Positions 1 through 9,398 of a stretch of 32,516 nt of DNA are shown piece after piece (within the stretch, counting starts at the first letter, position 1; each line of letters opens with the position of its first letter). The position numbers were made by a program, and so were the translations under genes. The stretch is from positions 1 through 32,516 of the forward strand of contig JAUHZF010000061.1 in the NCBI GenBank assembly GCA_030426145.1. Reading direction: 5' to 3'. Origin of the DNA: Polyangia bacterium (lineage in GTDB: Bacteria > Myxococcota_A > Polyangia > Polyangiales > Polyangiaceae). The notes under the pieces are model-generated. The model ran no database searches. It saw only the letters and a program-made list of their open reading frames with translations, and had not been told where the DNA came from.

Positions 1-37
1 CGACGGCCACTGCCACGGAGCGAAAGAGACGCGACCC

Positions 38-1282
38 ATGATGAGCGGAGCGAATGTGCAAACTCGACTCACACGCCTTCCCGTCACCGTCCTGTCGGGC
101 TTTCTCGGCGCAGGCAAGACCACGCTTCTCAATCAGGTGCTCAACAATCGTGAAGGTCGCCGGGTCGCGGTGATCGTGAACGACATGAGCGAGGTGAACA
201 TCGACGCCGCGCTCGTGGAGCGTGGCGGCGCCGAGCTCAGCCGAACCGAAGAGAAGCTGGTCGAAATGTCGAACGGGTGCATCTGCTGCACCCTGCGAGA
301 CGACCTCCTCGCCGAGGTTTCGCGACTCGCCCAGGAAGGGCGCTTCGACTATCTCCTCATCGAATCCACGGGGATCTCGGAACCCATTCCCGTGGCCCAG
401 ACCTTTACCTTCGAAGACGAAAACGGTGTGAGCCTGAGCCAGGTGTCGCGCCTCGACACGATGGTCACGGTCGTGGATGCTGCGAGTTTCCTGCGAGACT
501 ACAACGCGGCTGAAGCCCTCGCCGAACGCGGTGAGTCGCTGGGCGAGGACGACCATCGCACGGTGACGGATCTGCTCATCGACCAGATCGAGTTCGCCAA
601 CGTGATCGTGCTCAACAAGGTCGACCTCGTCTCCGACGAGCAGGCGCGCGAGGTCGAGGCCGTCGTCAAAGCCCTCAACCCAGGGGCGACGATCCTCATG
701 GCCACCCGCGGGCAGGTGCCGCTCGAAAACGTGCTCGATACGGGGGCCTTCGATTACGACGAAGCCTCCAGCTCGGCGGGCTGGATTCGAGAGCTGCAGG
801 GCGAGCACACCCCCGAGACCGAAGAATACGGGATCACGAGCTTCACCTACCGTACGTCTCACCCCTTCGATGCAGACAAGCTGTGGGCCTTTCTGCACGA
901 CGACGAGAACTGGCGAGGCGTGCTCCGGTCGAAAGGCTTCTTCTGGGTCGCGGCGGACCATCGCATCGCCTACGAGTGGGCCCAGGCTGGGGGGACCAGC
1001 AACGTGAACGCCGCCGGCATGTGGTGGGCGGCGGTGCCCCGCGACCGCTGGGGATTCCCGGAGGGGTCCCGGCCCGACGAGCAACCCAACTGGCATGAGC
1101 GCTTCGGCGATCGCGCTCAGCAGCTGGTGTTCATCGGGCAAAAGATGGATGAAGCGGCGTTGCGCGCGCGCCTCGACGCCTGCTTGCTCGACAAGAAGCT
1201 CGCGTCTGCCGACAGCAAGGCCTGGGCCGAGCTTCAGAACCCGTTCCCGGATCTCATCCTCGGCGACGAGGCGTCTGGGTGA
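38..1282 (+). CDS. COG0523 GTPase, zinc metallochaperone (CobW/YciC/ZigA-like)
   Basis: 414 aa G3E-family P-loop GTPase. Seen: Walker A GFLGAGKT at residues 21-28, the COG0523 metal-binding CxCC (CICC, 81-84), a NKVDL base-recognition motif, and a complete C-terminal CobW_C domain with the W-rich segment [13 protein letters not shown]. The family delivers metal to client proteins. The subgroup with the near-N-terminal [10 protein letters not shown] segment is typically Zur-regulated and works under zinc limitation. The convergent genes just downstream encode cysteine-free ribosomal proteins, which supports a zinc role rather than a cobalamin or nitrile-hydratase role. Two ATGs (38 and 41) lie next to each other; an AG-rich stretch precedes them, so either could be used. 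The window edge cuts the promoter, so no Zur site can be judged for this gene. Confidence 0.93.
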   Translation: MMSGANVQTRLTRLPVTVLSGFLGAGKTTLLNQVLNNREGRRVAVIVNDMSEVNIDAALVERGGAELSRTEEKLVEMSNGCICCTLRDDLLAEVSRLAQEGRFDYLLIESTGISEPIPVAQTFTFEDENGVSLSQVSRLDTMVTVVDAASFLRDYNAAEALAERGESLGEDDHRTVTDLLIDQIEFANVIVLNKVDLVSDEQAREVEAVVKALNPGATILMATRGQVPLENVLDTGAFDYDEASSSAGWIRELQGEHTPETEEYGITSFTYRTSHPFDADKLWAFLHDDENWRGVLRSKGFFWVAADHRIAYEWAQAGGTSNVNAAGMWWAAVPRDRWGFPEGSRPDEQPNWHERFGDRAQQLVFIGQKMDEAALRARLDACLLDKKLASADSKAWAELQNPFPDLILGDEASG

Positions 1283-1601
1283 AGCCTGGCGGTGCAGTCG
1301 CCGTGGTCGAGCTCCGCGCGGCGCCATGATTCGGCTCGATAAACGTTACGAAGGCTGCCCACTGGCGTCGGCGCCCCCTTTCCTCCCTCCGCGTCGCCGC
1401 GAGATCACGAAGGACGTGCGGCATCGTCTACTGGTGTGGTTCGACGAGCCTCTGCCAGGCGTCGTGGTGGAGGTGCACGAGTGGGTGGGTGCCGACCCCC
1501 GACAGCCTCTTCACGTATGCGCTTGCGTATCGCGGCGTCGGCTCGAGCAAGAGCGTGGAGAGCGGGTCTTCGTGACGCGTCGTCTCGAGGACGGCTCTGC
1601 C
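1283..1601. other. 319-bp gap between convergent genes, no confident gene
   Basis: The gap separates the COG0523 gene from rpmG, which converges on it. A plus-strand frame opens with ATG at 1326 and has coding-like composition to about 1600 (segment LLVWFDEPLPG). It meets no stop until 1764-1766, so it would have to run antisense across the whole of rpmG. I do not recognise its product. No clear hairpin terminator, tRNA or repeat is visible. It may be a decayed gene or simple high-GC openness. Confidence 0.4.
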
Positions 1602-1763
1602 TCAGCCCTTCGAGATCTTCTTCTCTACGAACAAGACATGCCGACGGGCAATGGGGTCGAACTTCTTGAGCTCGAGCTTACCCGTCATGGTTCGCTTGTT
1701 CTTCGTGGTGACGTATTCGTAGCCAGTGCCAGCCGTGGAGACGAGTCGAATCTTGTCGCGCAT
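1602..1763 (-). CDS. rpmG: 50S ribosomal protein L33, cysteine-free type
   Basis: 53 aa, the usual L33 length. Seen: N-terminal [20 protein letters not shown], then the family-typical TKNKR and LELKKFDP, ending in EKKISKG. L33 is a small 50S subunit protein. This copy has no cysteine, so it lacks the paired CxxC zinc ribbon of the zinc-binding type. Cysteine-free copies are used in many bacteria either as the only L33 or as zinc-sparing replacements. It starts 20 bases after the stop of rpsR on the same strand, with an AGAGGA ribosome-binding site about 10 bases upstream, so it is the last gene of a lipoprotein-rpsR-rpmG unit. Whether another L33 gene exists in the genome cannot be seen here. 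Confidence 0.93.
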   Translation of the reverse strand: MRDKIRLVSTAGTGYEYVTTKNKRTMTGKLELKKFDPIARRHVLFVEKKISKG

Positions 1764-1783
1764 TGATAAAGTCCTCTGACGCC

Positions 1784-2005
1784 TCAGCTCGGGTAGGGGA
1801 GCAACGCGAGAACGCGCGCCCGCTTGATGGCCTGCGAGAGGCTCCGCTGCTGAACCGCGCTCAGTCCCGTGTTGCGGCGGGGGAGCAGCTTGCCGCGGGC
1901 GCTGAGGTAGTACTTCAGCTGGTCGGTGTTCTTGTAGTCGAATCGGTGGTCGGGTTTGACGCCCGCACGGGGCGGGCGTCGCTTGTTGTCCGTTTTCATT
2001 TCCAT
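1784..2005 (-). CDS. rpsR: 30S ribosomal protein S18, cysteine-free type
   Basis: 73 aa, against about 75 for E. coli S18. Seen: [21 protein letters not shown] and the diagnostic [27 protein letters not shown]18 binds 16S rRNA in the 30S platform. There are no cysteines, so it belongs to the zinc-independent form. A strong GGAGAGG ribosome-binding site lies just upstream of the ATG. It begins 16 bases after the stop of the small lipoprotein gene and is followed by rpmG. It is not in the usual rpsF-rpsR-rplI setting, which suggests an accessory, condition-specific copy. The pairing of S18 with L33 next to a COG0523 chaperone is the pattern of Zur-controlled paralogues. Confidence 0.95.
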   Translation of the reverse strand: MEMKTDNKRRPPRAGVKPDHRFDYKNTDQLKYYLSARGKLLPRRNTGLSAVQQRSLSQAIKRARVLALLPYPS

Positions 2006-2021
2006 GGGTTCCTCTCCACGA

Positions 2022-2285
2022 TCAATCGCAGGTCGTGCAATCCGGCATCATCCGAACCTCCCAAAACTCAACGTCGACGATGGCGAGCGAGGAGGTGGTG
2101 CCGTCGCTCACGGCGACGCGGGCTCGCCGCGCGGCAGGGTGCTCAGCGGGTGGCGTTGCCACCGGGTCGAGCCCGTCGTCGGTGCAGCCGCTCAACCAAA
2201 CGACGGCGCCGGTCATCGCGAGGAAGGACACTCGAGAGCGGCGGTTCGGCCACGGCTGGCGCAGATGTCGAGAAAGCACAGACAT
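2022..2285 (-). CDS. small lipoprotein with C-terminal CxxC
   Basis: 87 aa; I do not recognise the family. Seen: a basic N-terminus (NRRSRV), a hydrophobic stretch and the lipobox LSGC, giving a mature lipoprotein of only about 54 residues. It ends in MMPDCTTCD, so a CxxC pair lies at the extreme C-terminus. The start at 2285 is preferred because it leaves a normal signal peptide and keeps the upstream palindrome outside the gene; a longer frame to 2327 would begin inside that palindrome. The gene is first in the unit with rpsR and rpmG, separated from rpsR by 16 bases. A role in metal handling is only an inference from context and the CxxC. Confidence 0.6.
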   Translation of the reverse strand: MSVLSRHLRQPWPNRRSRVSFLAMTGAVVWLSGCTDDGLDPVATPPAEHPAARRARVAVSDGTTSSLAIVDVEFWEVRMMPDCTTCD

Positions 2286-2308
2286 CGTTTGCCAGCAAAA
2301 GGGACCAA

Positions 2309-2341
2309 ATGCAACTGTGTTGCACATGGTATGTGTTGCAT
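2309..2341 (-). promoter_or_regulatory. palindromic operator candidate (Zur-like) upstream of the lipoprotein-rpsR-rpmG unit
   Basis: A perfect inverted repeat TGCAAC-TGT-GTTGCA occupies 2310-2324, about 25 bases upstream of the ATG at 2285. A second perfect one, CACAT-GGT-ATGTG, follows at 2323-2335. A third half-site, GTTGCAT, ends at 2341, and GTGTTGCA occurs twice with 16-base spacing. The 15-base arm-3-arm geometry fits a Fur-family dimer site. Assignment to Zur rests on the genes it precedes, not on a known consensus for this phylum. Confidence 0.5.
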
Positions 2342-2434
2342 GTGCACGTCGGCCAGGTGCGAGCGTGCTGACCGTCCTGGCAGGCGCACGCGTCCTTCCA
2401 CGGGACGGCTTGGACGCGCGACTTGTCCGTCGCG

Positions 2435-3280
2435 CTACGACGAGGCGTCGAGCGAGGCGGCGAGCACTTCGGTGTGGAACTCGCCTGCCTCGCCGAAGCG
2501 GTCGGTCGTTTCGGGAAGTCTAGCCGCGGACCGACGGTCGAAGCGGTCGCCGACGGTCAGCGGGGCGATGGCTTCGGGGTTGGGCGCCGCGCAGATGCGA
2601 ACCTCGACTCCGCTCTCTTCGAGCTCCGCGAAGAGCCCCGCGTAGTCGCGTTCCCAGAGCGGAAAGCTCATGGTGGCGCCGTGGTGCGTGGCCAGAGGAC
2701 CGAGCTGTTCTTCCCGCCAGCGTCGGATGGTCTCCAGGTGCAAGTCCCCGAAGACGAACCGGTCGAGCGTGGAGGCTGTGGCCAAGAGGGCAAGCGCGCG
2801 CCCGACCGTTGCGGCGTAGTCCGCGCCACTGACCAGGGGCACGCCGAGCAGGGCAACGTCGAGCGCTTGGGCCTGGCCCACGATGGTTTCGATGGCGAGC
2901 TCTTGATGCGCGACGATGCGGGTCTGAGCGTCGAAGGTGGTCAGCCATACTGGGGACAGCTCGGGGTGCTCTCGCCGCGTGGCCCGCAGTGCGAGATAAG
3001 AGTCTTTGCCCCCGCTGTGAAACAGCACGGCCACCCTCTTCCCTGTTGGTCGCTGCTTGTGGAGCATGGCCGGCTGCTGGATGCGGGCCGCTCTCGCGCT
3101 TGCAGGCACGCTTTCGTGGGCCCACGGACAGTGGCGGCAGGCACAGCCGCAGCACCGCCCACGTGCCCGCAGGCCGTGCTCGGTGAAGACGCTGTAGCCC
3201 GAGTCGGGGTCGACGTAGCGTGCCTCACCCGCGGCCATGGCCGCCTCATGGGCGGCCACCCAAGGAGGGGGCGAGGTCAT
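2435..3280 (-). CDS. DUF5522-DUF71 fusion, PP-loop ATPase of the B12-associated type
   Basis: 281 aa. Residues about 20-55 form a DUF5522 domain (YVDPDSGYSVFT, then RGRCCGCACRHCPW with Cys 43, 44, 46, 48 and 51). Residues about 80-281 form a DUF71/COG2102 domain with the PP-loop SGGKDS at 89-94, a central GDLHLETIRRWREEQ and the C-terminal GEFHTEV. DUF71 members are ATP-dependent amidating enzymes: one clade makes diphthamide, another clusters with B12 transport genes and has been predicted to act in B12 salvage. The ATG at 3280 overlaps the stop of the BtuF-like gene by 4 bases (ATGA), so the two are translationally coupled, which favours the B12 clade. The exact substrate is not known. Confidence 0.88.
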   Translation of the reverse strand: MTSPPPWVAAHEAAMAAGEARYVDPDSGYSVFTEHGLRARGRCCGCACRHCPWAHESVPASARAARIQQPAMLHKQRPTGKRVAVLFHSGGKDSYLALRATRREHPELSPVWLTTFDAQTRIVAHQELAIETIVGQAQALDVALLGVPLVSGADYAATVGRALALLATASTLDRFVFGDLHLETIRRWREEQLGPLATHHGATMSFPLWERDYAGLFAELEESGVEVRICAAPNPEAIAPLTVGDRFDRRSAARLPETTDRFGEAGEFHTEVLAASLDASS

Positions 3281-4182
3281 GAGGGCCAGGCCTCGAGTGC
3301 CCCTCGGTGTGTTCTCTGGAGATCGGCGAAGAGCGCCGGGTGAACGCAAGCGGCCAGGACCTCGAGCGACTCGACGAGGCGAGGGCCTGGGCGGTTGAAG
3401 TAAGCGTTGCCGTCGCTCACGAAGACGCGTGCGTTCGGGACCGCCGACGCGATGGTCCCGACGAGCGATGCCTCGCGCATCGTGCGCTCGATGTCGAACC
3501 CGCACGGCTTGACCAACACGACGTCGGGACGCAGGTCGGCCAGCTGCTCCAGGGACACCGTAGGCGCTGGCGCCCCGGGAAGAATCCCCAGCGGGTCGCC
3601 TCCTGCGAGGGCCACGAGGTCGGGCATCCAAGTGCCCCCGAGCATGATCGGCTCCAGCCACTCGACGGTGACGACGCGAGGGCGTCGGTCGGCCTTGCCG
3701 GCCCGTTCGGCAATGGCCTCGGTGCGTCTCTCGAGCGCGGCGCGCAGACGTCGCCCCTCGTCGGAGCAGCCGAGCGCGGCGGCCACGGTTTCGATGTCGG
3801 CGAAGACATCATCGAGCTTGGTGGGCCGCAAGCTCACGATGGTGGTTTCGGGCGCAAACCGAGCAATGGCGCGCCGCACGTCGTCGAGGGATACCGCGCA
3901 CACCTTGCACAGGTCCTGGGTCAAGATGACGTCGGGCGAAGCCGCGGCGAGTTGCTCGTGGTCGACGTCGTAGATGCTGAGGGCGTCGTGCACCACGGCC
4001 CGCACCTGCTCGTCGATGCCGCGGCTCGAAGCCAGGGCGTCGACCCGTGCGCGGGTCAGCACGGGCAGGCCAGCCACCTCCGCCGGGAAATCGCACTCGT
4101 GCGATATCCCCGTGAGCAGGTCTCGAGCCCCGAGCGCACAGACGATCTCGGTCGCGGAAGGCAGCAGCGACACCACACGCAT
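3277..4182 (-). CDS. BtuF-like cobalamin-binding protein without signal peptide
   Basis: 301 aa. Seen: RVVSLLPSATEIVCALGARD at the N-terminus, HECDFP, the TQDLCKVCAV segment, and ANARVFVSDGNAYFNRPGP-like C-terminal part. This is the periplasmic-binding-protein fold of the COG0614/BtuF family. The ATG at 4182 opens directly on the first beta strand, so no signal peptide is present and a cytosolic location is inferred. Longer in-frame starts upstream have no family similarity. Cytosolic BtuF-like proteins of this subfamily often sit beside DUF71 or DUF5522 genes, as here. No BtuC/BtuD permease or ATPase is in the window. I looked for a cobalamin riboswitch in the 165 bases upstream and saw no convincing one. 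Confidence 0.85.
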   Translation of the reverse strand: MRVVSLLPSATEIVCALGARDLLTGISHECDFPAEVAGLPVLTRARVDALASSRGIDEQVRAVVHDALSIYDVDHEQLAAASPDVILTQDLCKVCAVSLDDVRRAIARFAPETTIVSLRPTKLDDVFADIETVAAALGCSDEGRRLRAALERRTEAIAERAGKADRRPRVVTVEWLEPIMLGGTWMPDLVALAGGDPLGILPGAPAPTVSLEQLADLRPDVVLVKPCGFDIERTMREASLVGTIASAVPNARVFVSDGNAYFNRPGPRLVESLEVLAACVHPALFADLQRTHRGALEAWPS

Positions 4183-4347
4183 GCGGCAGACCCTAGCAGG
4201 CTCTGCGCTCCATGCGTTCCGTTGCCCGATCGACGATGATGTCACCTTACGCGGTTCCCAGCCGCACGCCGGGCGAACCGTGTTCGATGAGTTCGCCTGC
4301 GCGTGCGCGGCCGGCTTCTTCACTGAGAGCGTGACCTGCGGCCTGTC

Positions 4348-4830
4348 TCATGGTCGGTCGTCGACCACGATGAGGTCGCGGTCGTCGACGTAGACGTTCG
4401 GGCCGATGATGAGCTCGACCTCGGGGCGGCAGCCTTCGCCCACCACCTCGGAGGGATCCATGATGGCGAAGACGAGCTGGGCGCCCGGGTACTCGAGGGC
4501 ACCGTCTTCGCTGCGGGGGGCGCGTTCGGGGTCGACCAGGCGCTTGATGGGGTAAGCGATCTGGCCGTCGGGCTGGTAGACGCGGAAGGAGAGGATGATC
4601 TCCTCCGCATCCTCGGCCCCGTAGACGCGGGCGGCGAGGTCGACGTGCCAGCCGCCCTGGGGCCCGAAGACCAGCTCGACGGGGTCACCGTCGGCGACGG
4701 GCGCGAAGCGCTCCAGGCCGAGACCGACCTCGACCCGCACGTCTTCGGAGGGTGCGGGGTCGTCGGCGCAGCCCACCGCGTGGAGCGCCAGAAGGCACCC
4801 CACGAAGCGAGACGAGACGCGTGGGCTCAC
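4348..4830 (-). CDS. lipoprotein of unknown function
   Basis: 160 aa; family not recognised. It starts with GTG at 4830, inside the stop codon of the Cys-rich gene upstream (GTGA overlap of 4 bases), so it is translationally coupled to it. Seen: a signal peptide SSRFVGCLLALHAVGC with lipobox AVGC, then an acidic mature domain predicted to be mainly beta (segments VELVFGPQGGWHVDLAARVYG and EEIILSFRVYQPDG). The pattern suggests a compact secreted beta-sandwich. The coupling implies it acts with the Cys-rich exported protein, but no function can be named. Confidence 0.75.
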   Translation of the reverse strand: MSPRVSSRFVGCLLALHAVGCADDPAPSEDVRVEVGLGLERFAPVADGDPVELVFGPQGGWHVDLAARVYGAEDAEEIILSFRVYQPDGQIAYPIKRLVDPERAPRSEDGALEYPGAQLVFAIMDPSEVVGEGCRPEVELIIGPNVYVDDRDLIVVDDRP

Positions 4831-5645
4831 GCCTTCTTGTTGCGACGGCGGCGACGGACCGAACCGCCTACGCCGGCGAAGAGCAGGAGCGACAGCAGCA
4901 CCTCGGCGTCCGGCGGCTCGGAGGCCGGCGTGTAGGCGCAGCCAGCGCCGTCGAGGGCACCGTCGAGGTTGCAGTTGCCGTTCTCGCAGGAGATGGAGCC
5001 CTGGGCCGAGACGTCGACCTCGATGCCCTGCGTGAGCAGGTGCTGGATGCAGGCGTCGATGTCGGAGGCGTAGACGTACTGCCCGTTGCAGAAGAGCGCG
5101 CCTTTCGGTTGGGTGCACTGGACCTCACAGCCGCCCTTGAGCTCGGCGAAACAATCGAAGTCGCAGCCAAAGTTGACCTGCGTCGTGCACCCGCCGTTGC
5201 AGCAGCTCACGCAATGGTCCTGGCAGTTGCTCGGGGGCACCTCGCAGGCATCCTCGCAATGCAGGTCACACTGGGCCACCGCCTGCTCGGCACAGTCGAC
5301 ACCCTGCTGGTTCTCGGCCTCGCACATGGCCTGAACCTCGGCGTCGCACTCCGCGTGACAGCCCTTGAAGCAGTCGAGAAGCTCGGGGTTGCACTCTGCC
5401 AGACATTGCGTGCCGCAAGTTCCGGTGCAGTCTTGGGTGGCGGTTGCGGTGCAGCCGCCCTTGCAGCCGGCCTTGAAGCTCAGCGGCGTGCATTGCGCCG
5501 TGCAGCCGCCCTCCGTCTCGATCTTGCAGTTGAAGCCGTTCTCGGTGAAGTCGAACTTCCCGCAGGGGTCGTCCTGCGCAAAGGCCGAGCCGGCAGTGAA
5601 CAGAAGCGCGGCGCTAGCCGCGACGGCGGTGATGAGCTTCATCAT
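4827..5645 (-). CDS. Cys-rich exported protein with C-terminal sorting-like tail
   Basis: 272 aa. A Sec signal peptide (KLITAVAASAALLFTAGSAFAQ) is followed by about 215 residues with roughly 32 cysteines, mostly in C-x3-C, C-x2-3-C and GGC spacings, consistent with many disulfides or metal ligands. The tail has a Cys (GAGCAYTP), a hydrophobic helix LLSLLLFAGVGG and a run of arginines (RRRRRNKKA). That is the three-part plan of MYXO-CTERM-like sorting tails, although the motif is not canonical. Two start codons are adjacent (5645 and 5642). It heads a two-gene unit with the lipoprotein. Function unknown; a surface-displayed structural or metal-binding protein is possible. Confidence 0.8.
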   Translation of the reverse strand: MMKLITAVAASAALLFTAGSAFAQDDPCGKFDFTENGFNCKIETEGGCTAQCTPLSFKAGCKGGCTATATQDCTGTCGTQCLAECNPELLDCFKGCHAECDAEVQAMCEAENQQGVDCAEQAVAQCDLHCEDACEVPPSNCQDHCVSCCNGGCTTQVNFGCDFDCFAELKGGCEVQCTQPKGALFCNGQYVYASDIDACIQHLLTQGIEVDVSAQGSISCENGNCNLDGALDGAGCAYTPASEPPDAEVLLSLLLFAGVGGSVRRRRRNKKA

Positions 5646-5830
5646 ATTTTGATTCCCCAAGTCCGAGTAAGAAAGGACCATGACATGATGCCCGACGACA
5701 AGAACATTGCGTCCCGTCGAGCATCCTTCCGCCGGCGTCGGCGCCGTTCGAAACGTGCGCAGTCGTGGCACCTCACTGTTGCCCAGGCAGCACCTACACG
5801 TGGGTCGATGGAGGTAGCATCTTGAGTCGC

Positions 5831-6640
5831 ATGAGCTCCACTTCGCGTCAGCCCGTCGTCTACCTACCTCACGGAGGCGGTCCGTGGTCCTTCGTCGACA
5901 TGGGGTTGCCCGAGTCGGAGGTGATGGGTCTCGCCCGCTATTGGGAGAGCCTGCCGCGCCTCGCACCCGATGCGAAGGCGGTGCTCGTGGTGTCGGCCCA
6001 CTGGGAGACGAAGGTGCCCACCATGATGACGGCCCCCGCGCCCCCCATGCTCTACGACTACTACGGCTTCCCTCCGGCCTCGTACGAGATCACGTGGCCC
6101 GCGCCCGGTGCGCCAGAGCTCGCGCCCAGGGTGAAAGAGCTGCTCGCAACCGCGGGCTTCGAAGCCGCCGAGGACCGTGAGCGAGGCTACGACCATGGCA
6201 CCTTCATCCCGCTCAAGCGCGCCTATCCAGAGCCGACCTTGCCCACCTTGCAGCTGTCGATGCTGAAGGACCTCGACCCTGCGCGTCACCTCGCCCTCGG
6301 GCGTGCGTTGGAGCCATTGCGCGACGAGGGGGTGTTCATCGTTGGAAGTGGGCTCAGCTACCACAACATGCGCGGCTTCCAGCGCGCGTCTTCGCGCCCG
6401 GCATCCGTGGCTTTCGACGACTGGTTGAAGGCGGCAGTGACGGCCGAGCCAGGGGAGCGGTCGCGGCGTCTCACGGCCTGGCTCGACGCGCCCCACGCCC
6501 GCGAGGTGCATCCACGGGAGGAGCACCTGCTGCCGCTCATGGTCGCGGCCGGTGCGGCCGGCGACGACCCCGGCAGCATCGGGTACAACGACGAGATCAT
6601 GGGGGTGCGCGTCTCGGGGGTTCACTTCGGCGCTGCGTGA
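5831..6640 (+). CDS. DODA-type extradiol ring-cleavage dioxygenase (YgiD/LigB superfamily)
   Basis: 269 aa from ATG 5831. Seen: conserved metal or active-site histidines in PHGGGP (H14), VSAHWE (H57), YDHGTF (H122) and SGLSYHN (H178), plus the family segments YYGFPPASYEITWPAPGAPELA and HLLPLMVAAGAA. The family is non-haem metal dioxygenases that open catecholic rings, such as 4,5-DOPA dioxygenase; the true substrate is unknown. A GGAGGT ribosome-binding site at 5810-5815 sits 6 bases before an in-frame TTG at 5822 but 15 bases before the ATG, so the TTG start (three residues longer) is a real alternative. It has no signal peptide, unlike the paralogue at 30330-31205. The lipoprotein hydrolase gene follows 42 bases later. 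Confidence 0.88.
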   Translation: MSSTSRQPVVYLPHGGGPWSFVDMGLPESEVMGLARYWESLPRLAPDAKAVLVVSAHWETKVPTMMTAPAPPMLYDYYGFPPASYEITWPAPGAPELAPRVKELLATAGFEAAEDRERGYDHGTFIPLKRAYPEPTLPTLQLSMLKDLDPARHLALGRALEPLRDEGVFIVGSGLSYHNMRGFQRASSRPASVAFDDWLKAAVTAEPGERSRRLTAWLDAPHAREVHPREEHLLPLMVAAGAAGDDPGSIGYNDEIMGVRVSGVHFGAA

Positions 6641-6682
6641 ACCGGGTTTCGTTCGCCGGTCGCCGCGGTACCCTGCCGCGCA

Positions 6683-7738
6683 GTGGGCAGACTGACGTAC
6701 ATCGCCTTGGCGATCGGAATGCTCGCGACGGGTTGCAACGAAGCGCCCGCCGCGAGCGCCCGCGCGACCATGGTCGTCGCCACCGCGACCACGATGACGA
6801 CCTCGCCCGCACCCGAGCCCTCGGTGGCGCCGGCGGCACCTGTTCCCGCACCTTCCGCGAGCGAGGCACCCAGCGCTTACGAGGCGCCGCCGCCCGAAGC
6901 GGGCGGCAAGCGCCACTGGGGGTACGCCCAGTTCCCGGGTGGGGTGCTCATGGTGCCGTGGAGCTACACCGCCGACGACGGGACCTACGACCTGCTCATC
7001 CACTTCCACGGCCAGCCTCGCATCGTGCGCGAGAGCGTCGAGCGGGCGGATCTGAACGTGCTCGTCGCCGTCGTGAACCTCGGGGAGGGCTCTGTGCGCT
7101 ACAAGCGCCCCTACCGTTTTCGCCCGCTCTACCTCGAGCTGCTTCACCAGATCGATCTGGCCGCTAGCCGCAGGGGGATCTGGCGCCCACGACGTCGACG
7201 CATCGCGGTATCGGCCTGGAGCGCCGGCTACGGTGCGGTGGAGAAGATCCTCCGGGTGAGCCGCGATGACGACCGTCCGGACGCGGTGATCCTGCTCGAT
7301 GGCCTTCACGCCCGACACCTCGACGAGCAGCCGGGCACGCTCGACCCAGACTCGCTGAAGTACTTCCTCACTGCGGCCGAGGAGGCGGCTCGCCAGAAGC
7401 GCCTCTTCTCGATCACCCACTCCGACTACGACCCGGGTGGCTACGTCGGGGCCAAGGAGGCCGCGGACTACCTCTTCGCCTCGGTCTCGGGCCATGCGGC
7501 CCTCGTCGACGCGGGGCCGAGCGACCTCGACCCCGTGTGGCTACCCTCGTCGTTCGCGGTGTTGAAGAAGCGGCACCACAAGCCCATGCACCGTCGCAGC
7601 GACCGCAGGGCCGGCGATTTTCACGTTCAGGGCTTCGACGGCGCAGGCTTCGCGAACCACCGGCAGCACCTTCTACAGATGGCGGCGACGGTGCTTCCCG
7701 AGCTGCGTGAGCGCTGGCGTTCGACGCCCGGTCGATGA
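6683..7738 (+). CDS. lipoprotein with alpha/beta-hydrolase-like domain
   Basis: 351 aa, GTG start. Seen: signal peptide with lipobox LATGC (C18), an Ala/Pro/Thr-rich linker to about residue 75, then a globular domain. That domain has a HFHG segment (107-110, an oxyanion-loop-like motif), a nucleophile-elbow-like SAWSAGYGAV with S180, and ILLDGLHA with D206; a histidine-rich region near the C-terminus (GFANHRQHLL) could supply the catalytic His. This is consistent with an exported serine hydrolase, but I do not recognise the subfamily or substrate. It lies between the DODA gene and the amidohydrolase gene, 15 bases before the latter, probably in one transcript. Confidence 0.75.
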   Translation: MGRLTYIALAIGMLATGCNEAPAASARATMVVATATTMTTSPAPEPSVAPAAPVPAPSASEAPSAYEAPPPEAGGKRHWGYAQFPGGVLMVPWSYTADDGTYDLLIHFHGQPRIVRESVERADLNVLVAVVNLGEGSVRYKRPYRFRPLYLELLHQIDLAASRRGIWRPRRRRIAVSAWSAGYGAVEKILRVSRDDDRPDAVILLDGLHARHLDEQPGTLDPDSLKYFLTAAEEAARQKRLFSITHSDYDPGGYVGAKEAADYLFASVSGHAALVDAGPSDLDPVWLPSSFAVLKKRHHKPMHRRSDRRAGDFHVQGFDGAGFANHRQHLLQMAATVLPELRERWRSTPGR

Positions 7739-7753
7739 TGCGTATGATGCGGC

Positions 7754-9397
<1,644 letters not shown>

Positions 9398-9398
9398 G

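Noticed and set aside
1326-1766. A plus-strand frame after the COG0523 gene with partly coding-like composition
   Set aside because: To end at its stop it must cross all of rpmG antisense; no recognisable family. Kept only as a note in the gap entry.
2423-3343. A plus-strand frame opposite the DUF71 gene
   Set aside because: Antisense to a gene with an intact SGGKDS motif and coupled start; no family similarity.
4183-4347. Possible cobalamin riboswitch upstream of the BtuF-like gene
   Set aside because: I could not find a convincing B12 box or the matching stem set; the leader is only 165 bases.
5864-7495. A 543-codon open frame on the minus strand opposite the DODA and lipoprotein hydrolase genes
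   Set aside because: It lies antisense to two genes with clear family motifs, and its composition (Arg, Ala, Val, His) is typical of high-GC shadow frames.
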